Assembly: GCF_937881195.1 (NCBI RefSeq)
Contig: NZ_CALGFC010000024.1
Coordinates: 62,001 to 126,000, forward strand
From: an uncultured Methanobrevibacter sp.
GTDB taxonomy: Archaea; Methanobacteriota; Methanobacteria; Methanobacteriales; Methanobacteriaceae
Length of the DNA stretch: 64,000 bases
Direction of reading: 5' to 3'
Below the pieces are notes generated by a model. The model made no database searches. It saw only the letters and a program-made list of their open reading frames with translations, and had not been told where the DNA came from. Below, one piece after another: positions 15,339-23,780 of this stretch. The stretch's first letter is position 1; each line of letters starts with the position of its first letter. Position numbers and translations under genes: made by a program.

Positions 15339-15515
15339 ATGAGATTTAAAGTAAAAGCAAATCCTGCAAATAATGTTTCCAAGTCACTAAGGATAACATT
15401 GCCAGTAAAAGTTGCAGAAATATTAAATGTTGAAGATGGAGATACCGTTGAATATGTAGTTAATGCTGAGAATAACGAATTATATGTATCTCTACAAAAA
15501 GAAAAAGAAAATTGA
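15339..15515 (+). CDS. AbrB/SpoVT-like DNA-binding regulator
   Basis: 58 residues from ATG 15339, nine bases after GGAGGT; an ATG at 15330 directly abuts that site and is less likely. The pattern SLRITLPVKVAEILNVEDGDTVEYVV is the swapped-hairpin AbrB fold (strand, L-P-x-x-V, helix, L-x-v-x-x-G-D). It faces away from the early operon, and the two promoters (TATA 15278-15287 and the minus-strand box at 15237-15244) are back to back. This suggests a lysogeny-maintenance regulator acting on the early promoter; function by context. Confidence 0.8.
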   Translation: MRFKVKANPANNVSKSLRITLPVKVAEILNVEDGDTVEYVVNAENNELYVSLQKEKEN

Positions 15516-15689
15516 ATTATTTTTTTAAATATATTTTTTATAATAAATAAACTAGTTTTATTGGATAATATATAAAAATTATTTATAGCCCAAGCTACCC
15601 ATAATAAACCCATAGATAAGTTTATAAGGGATAATGGTAAGCTATTTATACCATAGCAATCATATTTATTATTGGTTGCTCTAATTTTA

Positions 15690-15793
15690 TTGTCTCCTAC
15701 AGAGTAATGAGATTTGGTAACCGTTCAGTAGAGATTGGTGAGGTATTGCCGTACCGTTTGAACCTTTCACTACTGATAAAATCTCACGATTAC
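15690..15793 (-). ncRNA. Hairpin leader, copy 2: probable independent small RNA
   Basis: On the minus strand this begins with GTAATC at 15793. It has an 8-base stem (15779-15786 with 15708-15715), an inner 7-base stem (15770-15776 with 15725-15731) and a small hairpin GGTA...TACC. That hairpin presents the same ACGGCAAT box (15745-15752) as copy 1. The exact 16-base ACTCTGTAGGAGACAA box (15690-15705) ends it. A TATA-like ATTATATATG (15818-15827) lies about 25 bases before the first stem. No start codon of the standard kind follows the ribosome-site-like box, so it may be a free RNA; an in-frame ATT-start peptide is a weaker option. Confidence 0.5.
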
Positions 15794-15884
15794 CGATTTT
15801 ATTGTTTATTTTTACTCATATATAATATTTTACTTATTTAACTAATTTTTAAAAAAATAAAAGTTTTAATAAAAAATAAGTAAA

Positions 15885-15912
15885 ATAGTGTTTATACTAA
15901 CACAAACACTAT
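15885..15912 (-). terminator. Hairpin plus T-rich tail after the FxLYD-like gene
   Basis: Nine-base perfect arms ATAGTGTTT (15885-15893) and AAACACTAT (15904-15912) with a ten-base loop. On the minus strand it is followed by a T-rich stretch. It lies 16 bases past the stop of the gene at 15928, so it probably ends that transcript and separates it from the small-RNA promoter. Confidence 0.5.
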
Positions 15913-15927
15913 AAAATTATCCATAAA

Positions 15928-16437
15928 TTATTCATTAGTCCAGGTATAAATAGTTTCCCCATCATGAGTAAAATCAACACTTTTTATATCAGATAAAGAG
16001 TAATCATTTCCACTAGTAGAGAATAAATTACCATCAACTTGATACCATTGATCTTTTTCAACATTATTCCAATTTTTAACTATAGACTCCTCAACTTTAC
16101 TACCATCATTTAGAGTAACAACCGCTGATAATTCAGTATAAACAGATTCACTATTTTTAAACATTATTTTTCCATTTACATCAAAATAACCATAGCTAGA
16201 AGATATAGTCACATTTTCCATCTTTGCATTTTTCCCATTAAAAGGATCTTGAGAGTCTGTATCAGTTGAAACATTTGTGCCAGTTTTATCTGAGCTGAAC
16301 ATTCCTGCTGCAGCAATTATTAATATTCCTATACAACATACACCTATAATAATTCCTATTATTCCTTTTTTCTGTTTATAGATTGGTTTCTTTTCTTTAT
16401 TTTCTTCATTTATGTTTTGTTTATTTTCTTCAGTCAT
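15928..16437 (-). CDS. Membrane-anchored extracellular protein, FxLYD-like domain
   Basis: 169 residues from ATG 16437 with GAGGTG upstream. A charged cytoplasmic N-terminus (1-27) is followed by one membrane helix (GIIGIIIGVCCIGILIIAAAG) and an external beta-rich domain (75-169), with YGYFDVNGKIMFKNSES and WYQVDGNLF resembling FxLYD-type domains seen in archaeal surface proteins. It is expressed separately from the early operon (own terminator). A lysogen surface or superinfection-exclusion role is possible but inferred. Confidence 0.6.
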   Translation of the reverse strand: MTEENKQNINEENKEKKPIYKQKKGIIGIIIGVCCIGILIIAAAGMFSSDKTGTNVSTDTDSQDPFNGKNAKMENVTISSSYGYFDVNGKIMFKNSESVYTELSAVVTLNDGSKVEESIVKNWNNVEKDQWYQVDGNLFSTSGNDYSLSDIKSVDFTHDGETIYTWTNE

Positions 16438-16480
16438 TTTGCACCTCATTTATTTCAATTTTAATTATTTTTTCATTTGA

Positions 16481-16807
16481 TTAATAAATGAACATGAATT
16501 TCAATGTTTTTAAAATTATCATCAATCCAAATCCTCCCATCAAACCAGTGATTAATCTTAAAGTGTTATTACTTTCTCTTAATCCAAAATACTGTGTTGT
16601 TCCATCAACAACAGTCGGAATTATTAATATAAGTGCTAATAGTGTAGTATATAATGTATATGTAATTGCGATATTCATTGCTATAATTACATATACAAAT
16701 ATACTTATATAAAAGCCTGTACATCTAGCACAAACAGGGAACTGATAGTTATTTATTTTAAAGCTTCTTTCAGGTTTTTGATGGCAGAAATATTTAAAAA
16801 TATTCAT
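16481..16807 (-). CDS. DUF2085 membrane protein
   Basis: 108 residues. The N-terminal CHQKPERSFKINNYQFPVCARCTGFY is the signature of DUF2085, with Cys/His residues that may bind metal or haem, followed by three hydrophobic helices with the conserved D-G-T-T-Q and R-x-S-N...R...TG. The function of the family is unknown. It is common on archaeal chromosomes, so here it may have been picked up by the virus. It starts at ATG 16807. Confidence 0.8.
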   Translation of the reverse strand: MNIFKYFCHQKPERSFKINNYQFPVCARCTGFYISIFVYVIIAMNIAITYTLYTTLLALILIIPTVVDGTTQYFGLRESNNTLRLITGLMGGFGLMIILKTLKFMFIY

Positions 16808-17105
16808 TGAAATTCCTTTATTAAATTTTTTATATTTTCATTAGTTATTAATGATAGTTCTATGTTTTTTTTTGTTATGATAGGTATATAATTCTTTATA
16901 AATGGATTTATTAATAATAAATAAAAAATTATAAATTATTTATAATATTTTTTTACATATTTACCATTTACAAAATATTACTTTTTACTTTCCCTGGGAA
17001 AATGTTATTAGCTGTATATTTTGGATTCTTTTATATATGAATGCTAAAATTTACAATTTTTAGTAATACTTTTTATTATCAGCACTACTAAATTTTTAGA
17101 AGAAA

Positions 17106-17133
17106 GAGGTTAAGAATAAATATTCCTAACCTC
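17106..17133. terminator. Hairpin, possible terminator of the ATPase transcript
   Basis: The arms begin GAGGTTA and end TAACCTC, with an inner GAAT/ATTC pair and a very short loop. On the minus strand it lies about 200 bases past the ATPase stop and is followed by TTTCTTCT. Terminator function is inferred. Confidence 0.35.
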
Positions 17134-17152
17134 AATTAAAACCCCCAATTAA

Positions 17153-17173
17153 TATATTATACCGTATAATATA
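17153..17173. promoter_or_regulatory. Palindrome TATATTATA-CCG-TATAATATA
   Basis: Nine-base perfect arms around CCG. The size and symmetry suit a dimeric repressor. It lies 30 bases from the first of two CAAGTGTA boxes in the same gap. Confidence 0.35.
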
Positions 17174-17339
17174 TAAAATCGAGCGACACCCTAGTAAGAT
17201 TTCAAGTGTAAAAAAGTCCCAAAAAGAATAAAAAAAGATAAAGAATAAATAATAGCTAAAAATAAGAGAAAAAAAGTAACATTGCAAGTGTAAAAAATAA
17301 AATATTTAAAAAGTAATATCAAAATAATATGAGAGATGA

Positions 17340-18557
17340 TTAATTTTTATTTTGATAATCAATATATTGAATAAAAAAATAGATAGGGTACAAATTATTT
17401 GTAAATTTATAAACCCCTGTATTTGGAGCAGCAGCATATTCAATAATCTTTAATTCTTTAGCCCTAGATAAAAAATCTCCAAATGCATTCTGTTCTTTAG
17501 TATTAAGTTTAGATGCGAAATCTCTTTTTCTGAAGGTATATTCTTTTGTTAAGTCTGAGCTCGTAAAATCATTTCCTAATTCTCGAAATATTGTTAAATA
17601 TCTTTCACTTCTAATAGAATTATCTAAAGCCGGTTGTAAATATTTGATTCCTATCTCTCCCCCTGCACGAATAATTCCTTTTAAAGCAATTTCCTTATTT
17701 ATAACAAAATCATTATTAATCCAAAAGACCCCATCTCCAATTTCTTGCATCATGTTAGGTAAACCTGATGAAAAGCTCACCATTAAATCCATAGCTTCTT
17801 TTTCAATATCGATATTCAGGCTACCAAAAGACTTTATAAAAAAATCCCTAATCTCATTATTTTCCAACCCTTCAATATCAATGTGCTTAAACTGCCTATT
17901 AAAGGAATAATTATGATCATATAATTTCTGAGCATTTTCGGGATAAGTAGTAAGAATAAATGCAATAGGCAATTCTCCTCTAAAGCGTGTAGACAAAGTA
18001 TCTGCAAAACTTTTATACCAATTAGCAAAATCAGGAGTTTCACTTAACCCATTGATATCATCAATTATTATAAAAAGTCCTTTTTTATCATCAAAATTTT
18101 CAACAAGATCTTTCAAGAAAAAAGGAAAATTATCTTTTATGTGAGAAGTAGTTCTCTTATCGGGATTAAATTCTATTTTATTACCAAGTATTTGAACAGT
18201 TTTTATATGGTCTTTTAATTTCTCTTTAATTTTATCAGACCATGTTTCTTTTTCAATTTCATTTAATAATCTTTCAATAATCTGTTTAATTAACGAATCA
18301 ATATCATGAACTCCATCATTAAGAACATGAACACCAACCATCTTATATTTGCGCTCAGCAATATCTTTAAAATAAGAAGCTAAAGATGTTTTTCCCATCC
18401 CTCTTTTACCTTTTATGAAAAAATGAGTAGGGATACCATTTGCCGCTTGATTTAAAAAAGGCAAATTTTTCTCAATTATATTTTTCCTACCTTCAAACTT
18501 CTCAGGTTCAACAGGTTCTTCGGGTTGAAAAGGACTAATTTTATTAAATTGATTCAT
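17340..18557 (-). CDS. AAA+/STAND-type ATPase (ORC1-like P-loop ATPase)
   Basis: 405 residues. Walker A KGKRGMGKTSL near residue 50, Walker B LFIIIDDINGL near 165, then a sensor-1-like AFILTTYPE and helical lid residues. The C-terminal 130 residues contain a possible winged helix (DFTSSDLTKEYTFRKRDFASKL). Related archaeal ATPases are called AAA/ORC-like or STAND NTPases. In a provirus it could serve as replication initiator or helicase loader, or in defence. It precedes the CAAGTGTA-containing gap. Confidence 0.65.
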   Translation of the reverse strand: MNQFNKISPFQPEEPVEPEKFEGRKNIIEKNLPFLNQAANGIPTHFFIKGKRGMGKTSLASYFKDIAERKYKMVGVHVLNDGVHDIDSLIKQIIERLLNEIEKETWSDKIKEKLKDHIKTVQILGNKIEFNPDKRTTSHIKDNFPFFLKDLVENFDDKKGLFIIIDDINGLSETPDFANWYKSFADTLSTRFRGELPIAFILTTYPENAQKLYDHNYSFNRQFKHIDIEGLENNEIRDFFIKSFGSLNIDIEKEAMDLMVSFSSGLPNMMQEIGDGVFWINNDFVINKEIALKGIIRAGGEIGIKYLQPALDNSIRSERYLTIFRELGNDFTSSDLTKEYTFRKRDFASKLNTKEQNAFGDFLSRAKELKIIEYAAAPNTGVYKFTNNLYPIYFFIQYIDYQNKN

Positions 18558-18824
18558 ACTTATCCTCTATAATATTAAATTAATATATTATATTTACTTA
18601 TAATTTTATAAATGTTTCTTTTGAAAATGATGAATATTTTTGGCAATATTAATTTTTTCGCCAAAACATTTTGTTTTCTAATTATTTTATAATAATTACT
18701 ATCTCATTAGTTTCATTTAAATTTAAACCTGATTAAAAAAGCAATTTTCTTATATATAATAAGTTAATATTAAATATTTCTATTTAACCAATATCTCTAA
18801 TAATTAATATAAATTATAAAGATT
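18558..18824. other. AT-rich gap between the two ATPase genes
   Basis: I see no gene. CAAAACATTTTG near 18662 is a short palindrome upstream of the ATPase start; otherwise nothing I can name. Confidence 0.4.
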
Positions 18825-19670
18825 TTAAAAATCTAAGTGTTCTCTTTCAATACTAGTACTGCCTACAAGCTCAGCATTGCGGCCTGCATCATATAAACTT
18901 CTTATTCCTATTCTTAAATCTCCTTCACGATAGGCATGTTCAGCTACCATATGAATTACTTCATCATTGATTACTCCATTAGCAAAACCTATTTTACAAC
19001 GATCACTTAAAATAGTATTAATCTCATTTAAGCTATATGCATCGAAGTTAACATTGGCTGGTCTGAATATTGTTTCAACGCTCTGGGATAGTACAAAGTT
19101 GATATATCTTCTATTGGTTACTGTTATAAGGCTGATTTTGGCTTTGTTGTTTACTTCATGAGCTCTTAGTAAAGTGTACATGACTTTGTTTATTTGGTCT
19201 ATATCTTCACTTGTTATTTTATTTGATCCATAGTCATCTAAACATACTATTAGTATTTTTTCTGTTTTAGCAAGGTAGTTTACTATTTTGTTTTTGAGCA
19301 TGTTTGTTGTTATTCCTGCTTTCACACTTTTTTTATAGAGTTTATTATATATTTTGGTTAGAATTTGGTTTTCTGTTTTTTCAAATTCGCAGTTGATATA
19401 AGCTGTTGCTACATTAAATTTATTTTCGATTATTTCAAAATATTTTTTAACTGCTGTTGTTTTACCTGTTCCATAGGGTCCTGTAATTTCCATATTTGTA
19501 GGGGCATGGTTACTATTTAATGCTTTGCTATGGTTTATCATTGCTCTTATTTGTTTGTCACGAAATCTTAATATTTCTGGTAAATATTCTAGTGTGAATA
19601 CTTCTGGTTGTTTGAATAGTGTTCCTTCCTGTTGAATAACTTCGTCGAATATGTTTTCTACAGTTTTCAT
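18825..19670 (-). CDS. Cdc6/Orc1-like ATPase, short form
   Basis: 281 residues from ATG 19670 (GGTGATAA upstream; the longer open frame to 19715 lacks support). Walker A GPYGTGKTTAVKKYF, Walker B ILIVCLDDYGSN, sensor 1 SLITVTNRR, and the C-terminal AAA+ lid with GDLRIGIRSLYDAGRNAE, which is the sensor-2 arginine region of Cdc6/Orc1. The usual C-terminal winged helix of archaeal Orc1 is missing, so DNA contact must come from elsewhere. Probable viral replication initiator or decoy of the host initiator. Confidence 0.8.
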   Translation of the reverse strand: MKTVENIFDEVIQQEGTLFKQPEVFTLEYLPEILRFRDKQIRAMINHSKALNSNHAPTNMEITGPYGTGKTTAVKKYFEIIENKFNVATAYINCEFEKTENQILTKIYNKLYKKSVKAGITTNMLKNKIVNYLAKTEKILIVCLDDYGSNKITSEDIDQINKVMYTLLRAHEVNNKAKISLITVTNRRYINFVLSQSVETIFRPANVNFDAYSLNEINTILSDRCKIGFANGVINDEVIHMVAEHAYREGDLRIGIRSLYDAGRNAELVGSTSIEREHLDF

Positions 19671-19763
19671 GATTATTATCACCTTTTTCTTAAAAGTCAT
19701 CTTTTTTTTGAGCAAGTGATAAAAATTTGTAAAATATTATAAAAACATTTTAACCTGGAGAGC

Positions 19764-19812
19764 TATTGAAAAATAATAGTATTACTAAGTCAGCTCTATA
19801 AGTAATACTATG
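19764..19812. repeat. Inverted repeat with possible pseudoknot beside the integrase
   Basis: ATAGTATTACT and AGTAATACTAT form 11-base arms around a 14-base loop. AGAGCT just before the left arm is complementary to AGCTCT in the loop, which allows an H-type pseudoknot. It lies just past the integrase stop. It could end transcription or be an integrase arm-binding site. Confidence 0.4.
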
Positions 19813-19819
19813 TATTTAT

Positions 19820-21049
19820 TTAATTAAGTTTTGAGAGAATTAAATCCTGAGTTTTCTTTAAATCATTAATTTCTTCTTTCATAGCTTTTTCTGATTTGGT
19901 TTTCTCATCTAATTCCTTTCTAATAGCTTCTGTTTTATCATCAGCTTTTTTCTCAGATTCAAAATTAATAATATCATTTAATTCTTCATTAGTATATTCA
20001 TGAGAAACAGTTATCAGGGGCAACGCCCTTATATAGAGATTCCGCAATATTTCAGGATTATCTTTATAATAAGCAACTTCTATTGAATCACCTTTGGAAC
20101 GGCCATGTAATGCTTCTATTTGATCTTTTTCTAAAGCTATTTTATACTCTTCGCTAGTATCAAGATAATTATTCTTATATAATAAACTAGCATTCATTCT
20201 ACGAAGCATATGGCTTGTGAATCTTTTCTTTTCTCTAGTTTTGAACCGAGCTAATTTATTATTTGCTTCTTTAAATTTATCATCAAAATATCTTTGATTA
20301 ATTTTAAATAATCTCTTATTATAAGATAGTTTATCTGTTCGTGATATTAAATAAGCTACAATAGCTTTAACTGCTTCAGGACTGCAATATGCAGTGAAAT
20401 ATTTTCTTGATTTTTGTCTTTTCAAACGAAATGTTGGAATCATGTCTTTTTTATGTTTGAAAAGTTTAGTTAATATTTCTATAATTATTTCCTCTTCAGA
20501 TTCATTCTCATAAGTTTCAATTTTGTGATATGGTTCTGTTGCTTTTAAAAAATCTAAAATAGTAACATTTAATGTGTCTATTTTTGCACAAGCAGAGGAT
20601 AGCATAAATAAAAATATCGCAGGCACAATTGGATCACTTATGTCAATCATTTCTTTTAATTCATTTAGGGTAGCTAAATCATCCCAAGTTAGGGGATCGT
20701 TATATTTTGCATTTTTTTTGTTGAAATATGGTAGCTCATTCATTTCTATATTACAGGCCTTATATAACCTTATAATATTATTTAATCTAGCGGCTGCTGT
20801 TGTACCCATGAAATTTTTATATAAATATTTTCTATAAGCAGTTAATCTTTTAACTATTGTTTTATCATACCAACTTATTTTAGCTTTTTGTTCTTTTTCT
20901 GCTTCTTTTATTAATTTTTCAAAAGTTGTTCCTTGAAATTGGATATAATTTTTTAAAGAAGATTTATATGAGTAGTATGTTCTATTTTCGACATTTCTTT
21001 TACTCATTATTTGATTTAAAATTTTTAAATCATTATTTTCCATATTCAT
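19820..21049 (-). CDS. int: Tyrosine recombinase (integrase)
   Basis: 409 residues, ATG 21049 with GAGGTAA upstream. Residues 15-110 look like the SAM-like core-binding domain. The catalytic domain shows FTSHMLRR (H280, R283), LHGRSKG (H315) and AYYKD, where Y327 or Y328 is the nucleophile. The first active-site arginine, expected in a G-L-R-x-x-E-like turn, aligns with SSACAKIDTL, so Lys156 seems to take its place. The last 45 residues are a coiled coil. It is the last viral gene before host sequence, as expected for an integrase next to its attachment site. Confidence 0.85.
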   Translation of the reverse strand: MNMENNDLKILNQIMSKRNVENRTYYSYKSSLKNYIQFQGTTFEKLIKEAEKEQKAKISWYDKTIVKRLTAYRKYLYKNFMGTTAAARLNNIIRLYKACNIEMNELPYFNKKNAKYNDPLTWDDLATLNELKEMIDISDPIVPAIFLFMLSSACAKIDTLNVTILDFLKATEPYHKIETYENESEEEIIIEILTKLFKHKKDMIPTFRLKRQKSRKYFTAYCSPEAVKAIVAYLISRTDKLSYNKRLFKINQRYFDDKFKEANNKLARFKTREKKRFTSHMLRRMNASLLYKNNYLDTSEEYKIALEKDQIEALHGRSKGDSIEVAYYKDNPEILRNLYIRALPLITVSHEYTNEELNDIINFESEKKADDKTEAIRKELDEKTKSEKAMKEEINDLKKTQDLILSKLN

Positions 21050-21112
21050 ATTTATTACCTCTCAATTTGTATTTATTTTTTCCAAGAGAGGTGATGAAAA
21101 ATAATATGTATA

Positions 21113-21250
21113 AAAATAATCGTACTCGTGACAGGAGTAAATAATATTTCTTCTCAATCATTATATAAAAAACTCAATTATGAATTAACTGAAGGTTTTG
21201 GGATTTATATAGGAGATCCTGATTCATTTTGTTTTAAAAAGAAGCTATAG
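21113..21250 (+). pseudogene. Truncated C-terminal end of a GNAT acetyltransferase (probable attachment-site remnant)
   Basis: A reading frame without a start runs to TAG 21250 and reads KIIVLVTGVNNISSQSLYKK, then LNYELTEG and ends DSFCFKKKL. N-x-x-S-x-x-L-Y-x-K-L-x-Y/F-E is the acetyl-CoA-domain C-terminal signature of GNAT acetyltransferases. The N-terminal 100 or so residues are missing; upstream is the integrase promoter region. The simplest reading is that the virus inserted into this gene and its 5' part lies at the other provirus end, outside the window. Confidence 0.6.
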
Positions 21251-21312
21251 TATTTTCACAGACTCTTTATAATTTAATTTTTATTTTTTATAATTTTAAT
21301 TATTAATTATTT

Positions 21313-21408
21313 ATTTAAATTCTTATTTTTGCATTATTATTTATTTAGATTATTATTATTATTATTTAAATTCTTATTTTTGCATTATTATTTATTTAGA
21401 TTATTATT
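21313..21408. repeat. Two-copy 51-base tandem repeat
   Basis: Two near-identical 45-base units beginning ATTTAAATTCTTATTTTTGC start at 21313 and 21364. They lie between the GNAT remnant and the metallopeptidase stop. Function unknown. Confidence 0.6.
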
Positions 21409-21420
21409 TTTCAGATATTA

Positions 21421-22113
21421 TTAATTATTCAAATCCCAATTCTCTTTGCTAAGTTTTTCACCAAGTATTTTTAATTTTTCTTTTTGTTCTTTATAGTCTG
21501 GCATTATAGATTCTACTATGTTCCAAAATTTAGGCGAATGATTGTGTTGTTTTATATGTGCTAATTCATGAATTAAAACATAATCTATTGTGCTTTCATC
21601 AGCCATAATAAGTTTCCATGAAAAATTAACACTATTTTTTCCACTGCAACTTCCCCATCTTGTTTTAGCGCTTGTTATTCCTATTTTAGCTGGTTTCACA
21701 TTCATTTGTTTTGAAAAAAACTTAATCCGCTGATTAATGTGTGATTTAGCTATTATTTTATATAATTCGATTATTATTTCTTTAATTTGTTTAGAATTAG
21801 CTATTTCTGGGATATAGAATATTTTTTCTTTTTTATCATAACTTGCAGTATTACCGTTAATGGGATTAATGCTTGCTTTTTCACCGTAAACAAAAACATA
21901 ATCGTTAAAATTAAGATTAAAATCTCTTTTCAATCGATATTTTTCTGAAATTTCTTTTGTGTTTTTAGCTATCCATTCTTCTTTTGAATTAACGAAATCA
22001 TTTATTTCTTTTTTAGATAAATAATAAGGGGCTTTAACTTCTAAGCTACTATCTTCGTTTATTTTAATTGAAATCGTTTTTCTTTTTGAATAAGTGACTT
22101 TATATTCTCTCAT
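21421..22113 (-). CDS. YgjP-like zinc metallopeptidase-fold protein
   Basis: 230 residues. HELAHIKQHNHSPKFW holds the HExxH-type zinc motif (HELAH) and the third His ligand in H-S-P-x-F-W, typical of the YgjP/DUF45 (WLM-related) family. TRWGSCSGKNSVNFSWKL is its conserved preceding segment. The N-terminus forms the beta-rich part with R-K-T-I-S-I-K-I. Physiological substrate unknown; the E. coli relative has been linked to nucleotide pyrophosphatase activity. First intact host gene after the provirus. Confidence 0.85.
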   Translation of the reverse strand: MREYKVTYSKRKTISIKINEDSSLEVKAPYYLSKKEINDFVNSKEEWIAKNTKEISEKYRLKRDFNLNFNDYVFVYGEKASINPINGNTASYDKKEKIFYIPEIANSKQIKEIIIELYKIIAKSHINQRIKFFSKQMNVKPAKIGITSAKTRWGSCSGKNSVNFSWKLIMADESTIDYVLIHELAHIKQHNHSPKFWNIVESIMPDYKEQKEKLKILGEKLSKENWDLNN

Positions 22114-22550
22114 ATTATCTTATGTATTATCAATGATTAGATAATTATTAAATAAAAGTTTATAATTATATATTAAATAAAAGTTTATAATTATATATTA
22201 AATAAAAGTTTATATTTCTATATTAAATAAAACTTGATATTTTTATAATTATATTAAGTTCTTTTATTCCATGAATTATTATCTTAAATCTATTATATCT
22301 AGTATATTATAATATATTTTATTATTAGATAAATTTTTAGAAGATTTATTCTTCTAATATTAGTTTTTATTCTTTTATTATTATATTAAATTTTTAATTA
22401 TTATTTTATTTATATCCATTTCCATTTTTATATAATTATTAATTTTTTCATTATTTTTTCATTATTTTTTTAATTACTTTGCAAGTGCTTTCACTAATTA
22501 TTTTAACACTTTATTCTAAAATAATTAATTACAATATTTTTAGTGGTCAT
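22114..22550. other. AT-rich divergent intergenic region with tandem repeats
   Basis: Three to four copies of a 25-28 base unit related to ATTAAATAAAAGTTTATA occupy 22146-22235. This region separates the divergent metallopeptidase and radical SAM genes and must hold both promoters. No gene seen. Confidence 0.55.
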
Positions 22551-23489
22551 ATGGAACAAGTTTATAAAGAAGTTATTTGTAAAAGTGCATGTATAAAAAC
22601 TAAACGTTCTATGCCTTATAAATGGGATTTAAATATTTATCGGGGTTGTGAACATAGATGTAAATATTGTTATGCTTTATATTCTCATAAATATATTGAA
22701 CATAATTATAATGAGAATATAAGCTCAAAATCTAATAACTTCTTTGATAATATTTACATAAAGTCTAATATAAATGAACATCTTGAAAAACAATTTTCTA
22801 AAACAAGTTGGAAAAATGAGATGATAGCTATAGGAACTGTAACAGATACTTATCAACCTATTGAAAAGCAATATGAATTAATGCCCGATATATTAAGAAC
22901 CTTAATAAAATATAAAAATCCTGCGGTAATTTCAACGAAGTCTGATTTAATATTTCGTGATTTAGATTTAATAAATGAATTATCTGAAGTTAATTTTTTA
23001 AATATAGCTGTATCAATAACTACTTTTGATGATAAAATTCAAAAATCAATTGAACCAAATGCAATTTCTCCAAAGAAGAGACTAAATATTTTAAAAAAGA
23101 TAAGAAAGAATACCAATGCTTCATGTGGACTTCATTTCATGCCAATTATTCCATATTTAACTGATAACTATGAGAATATCAATTCAGTCTTTAAAAATGC
23201 AGAAAAAATAAATGTAAATTCTATTATTTCCGGACCTCTTAACTTATATGGCAAAACAAGAGGATATTTCTTTAATTTTATTAAAAAAGAGTTTCCTAAT
23301 ATTTATCATGATTTGTTTTCTTTGTATAAAAATGGTAAAGTTGATAAAGATTATAATAAAGATTTATTCATGAAAATTAAAAACTTTAAAAATAAATATT
23401 CTCTTGAAACTAATTATTCAAAGGCGATTAAAGAAAAAATGAAGTTTTATCACAAAAAATCAAGACAATCTTCGCTTTTTGACTATTAA
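22551..23489 (+). CDS. Radical SAM protein, spore photoproduct lyase-like family
   Basis: 312 residues from ATG 22551; the frame is open further upstream, but the N-terminus MEQVYKEVICKSACIKTKRS aligns with the family start. NIYRGCEHRCKYCYALYSH holds the CxxxCxxC that binds the radical 4Fe-4S cluster. AIGTVTDTYQPIEKQYELMP and ISTKSDLIFRDLDLI are typical of the SPL-like (Rv2578c-like) subgroup, whose substrates are mostly unknown. It is not a spore enzyme here. Monocistronic by context. Confidence 0.88.
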   Translation: MEQVYKEVICKSACIKTKRSMPYKWDLNIYRGCEHRCKYCYALYSHKYIEHNYNENISSKSNNFFDNIYIKSNINEHLEKQFSKTSWKNEMIAIGTVTDTYQPIEKQYELMPDILRTLIKYKNPAVISTKSDLIFRDLDLINELSEVNFLNIAVSITTFDDKIQKSIEPNAISPKKRLNILKKIRKNTNASCGLHFMPIIPYLTDNYENINSVFKNAEKINVNSIISGPLNLYGKTRGYFFNFIKKEFPNIYHDLFSLYKNGKVDKDYNKDLFMKIKNFKNKYSLETNYSKAIKEKMKFYHKKSRQSSLFDY

Positions 23490-23780
23490 TTTATTTTAAG
23501 CAACAATTAAGAAGTTTTAATTAAGAAGTTCTAATTAAGATTTTTTAATTAAGATTTTTCATTATAATATTAATTTTTATAAAAATGGTGATAAATATAT
23601 AATTAAAAAAAGTATATACAAAAATATAAATATTATAATAAAGAAAAATATATTATATACTTATAAATAATTGTAATTTAAATTTATCATTATTTTTTAA
23701 TGAATTTTATTATATTTATTAATCTTTTATTATTAGATTAAGAATATTTATTATTAGATTAAGATGTTTATTATAGAATT

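Larger units (their letters stand above)
16808..17339. other. Gene-free region with hairpins, palindromes and two CAAGTGTA boxes
   Basis: No credible gene in about 530 bases. It holds the short palindrome TTTCCCTGGGAAA near 16987, a hairpin at 17106-17133, a 21-base palindrome at 17153-17173, and CAAGTGTA boxes at 17203-17210 and 17285-17292. It lies between the ATPase genes and the accessory genes, a plausible place for a viral origin or regulatory region. Confidence 0.5.

Noticed and set aside
15266..15613. 115-codon minus-strand frame over the AbrB-like gene
   Set aside because: Most of it is the antisense of the AbrB gene, and its supposed start has no ribosome site. The frame could be entered by an ATT after the copy-2 leader, but the peptide has no recognisable character, so I did not list it.
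20926..21144. Plus-strand frame over the integrase start
   Set aside because: It overlaps the integrase promoter and coding start and has Phe/Tyr/Leu-biased shadow composition.
21050..21420. tRNA gene as integration target
   Set aside because: No cloverleaf, no GGTTCGAATCC-like T-arm; the GNAT remnant explains the boundary better.
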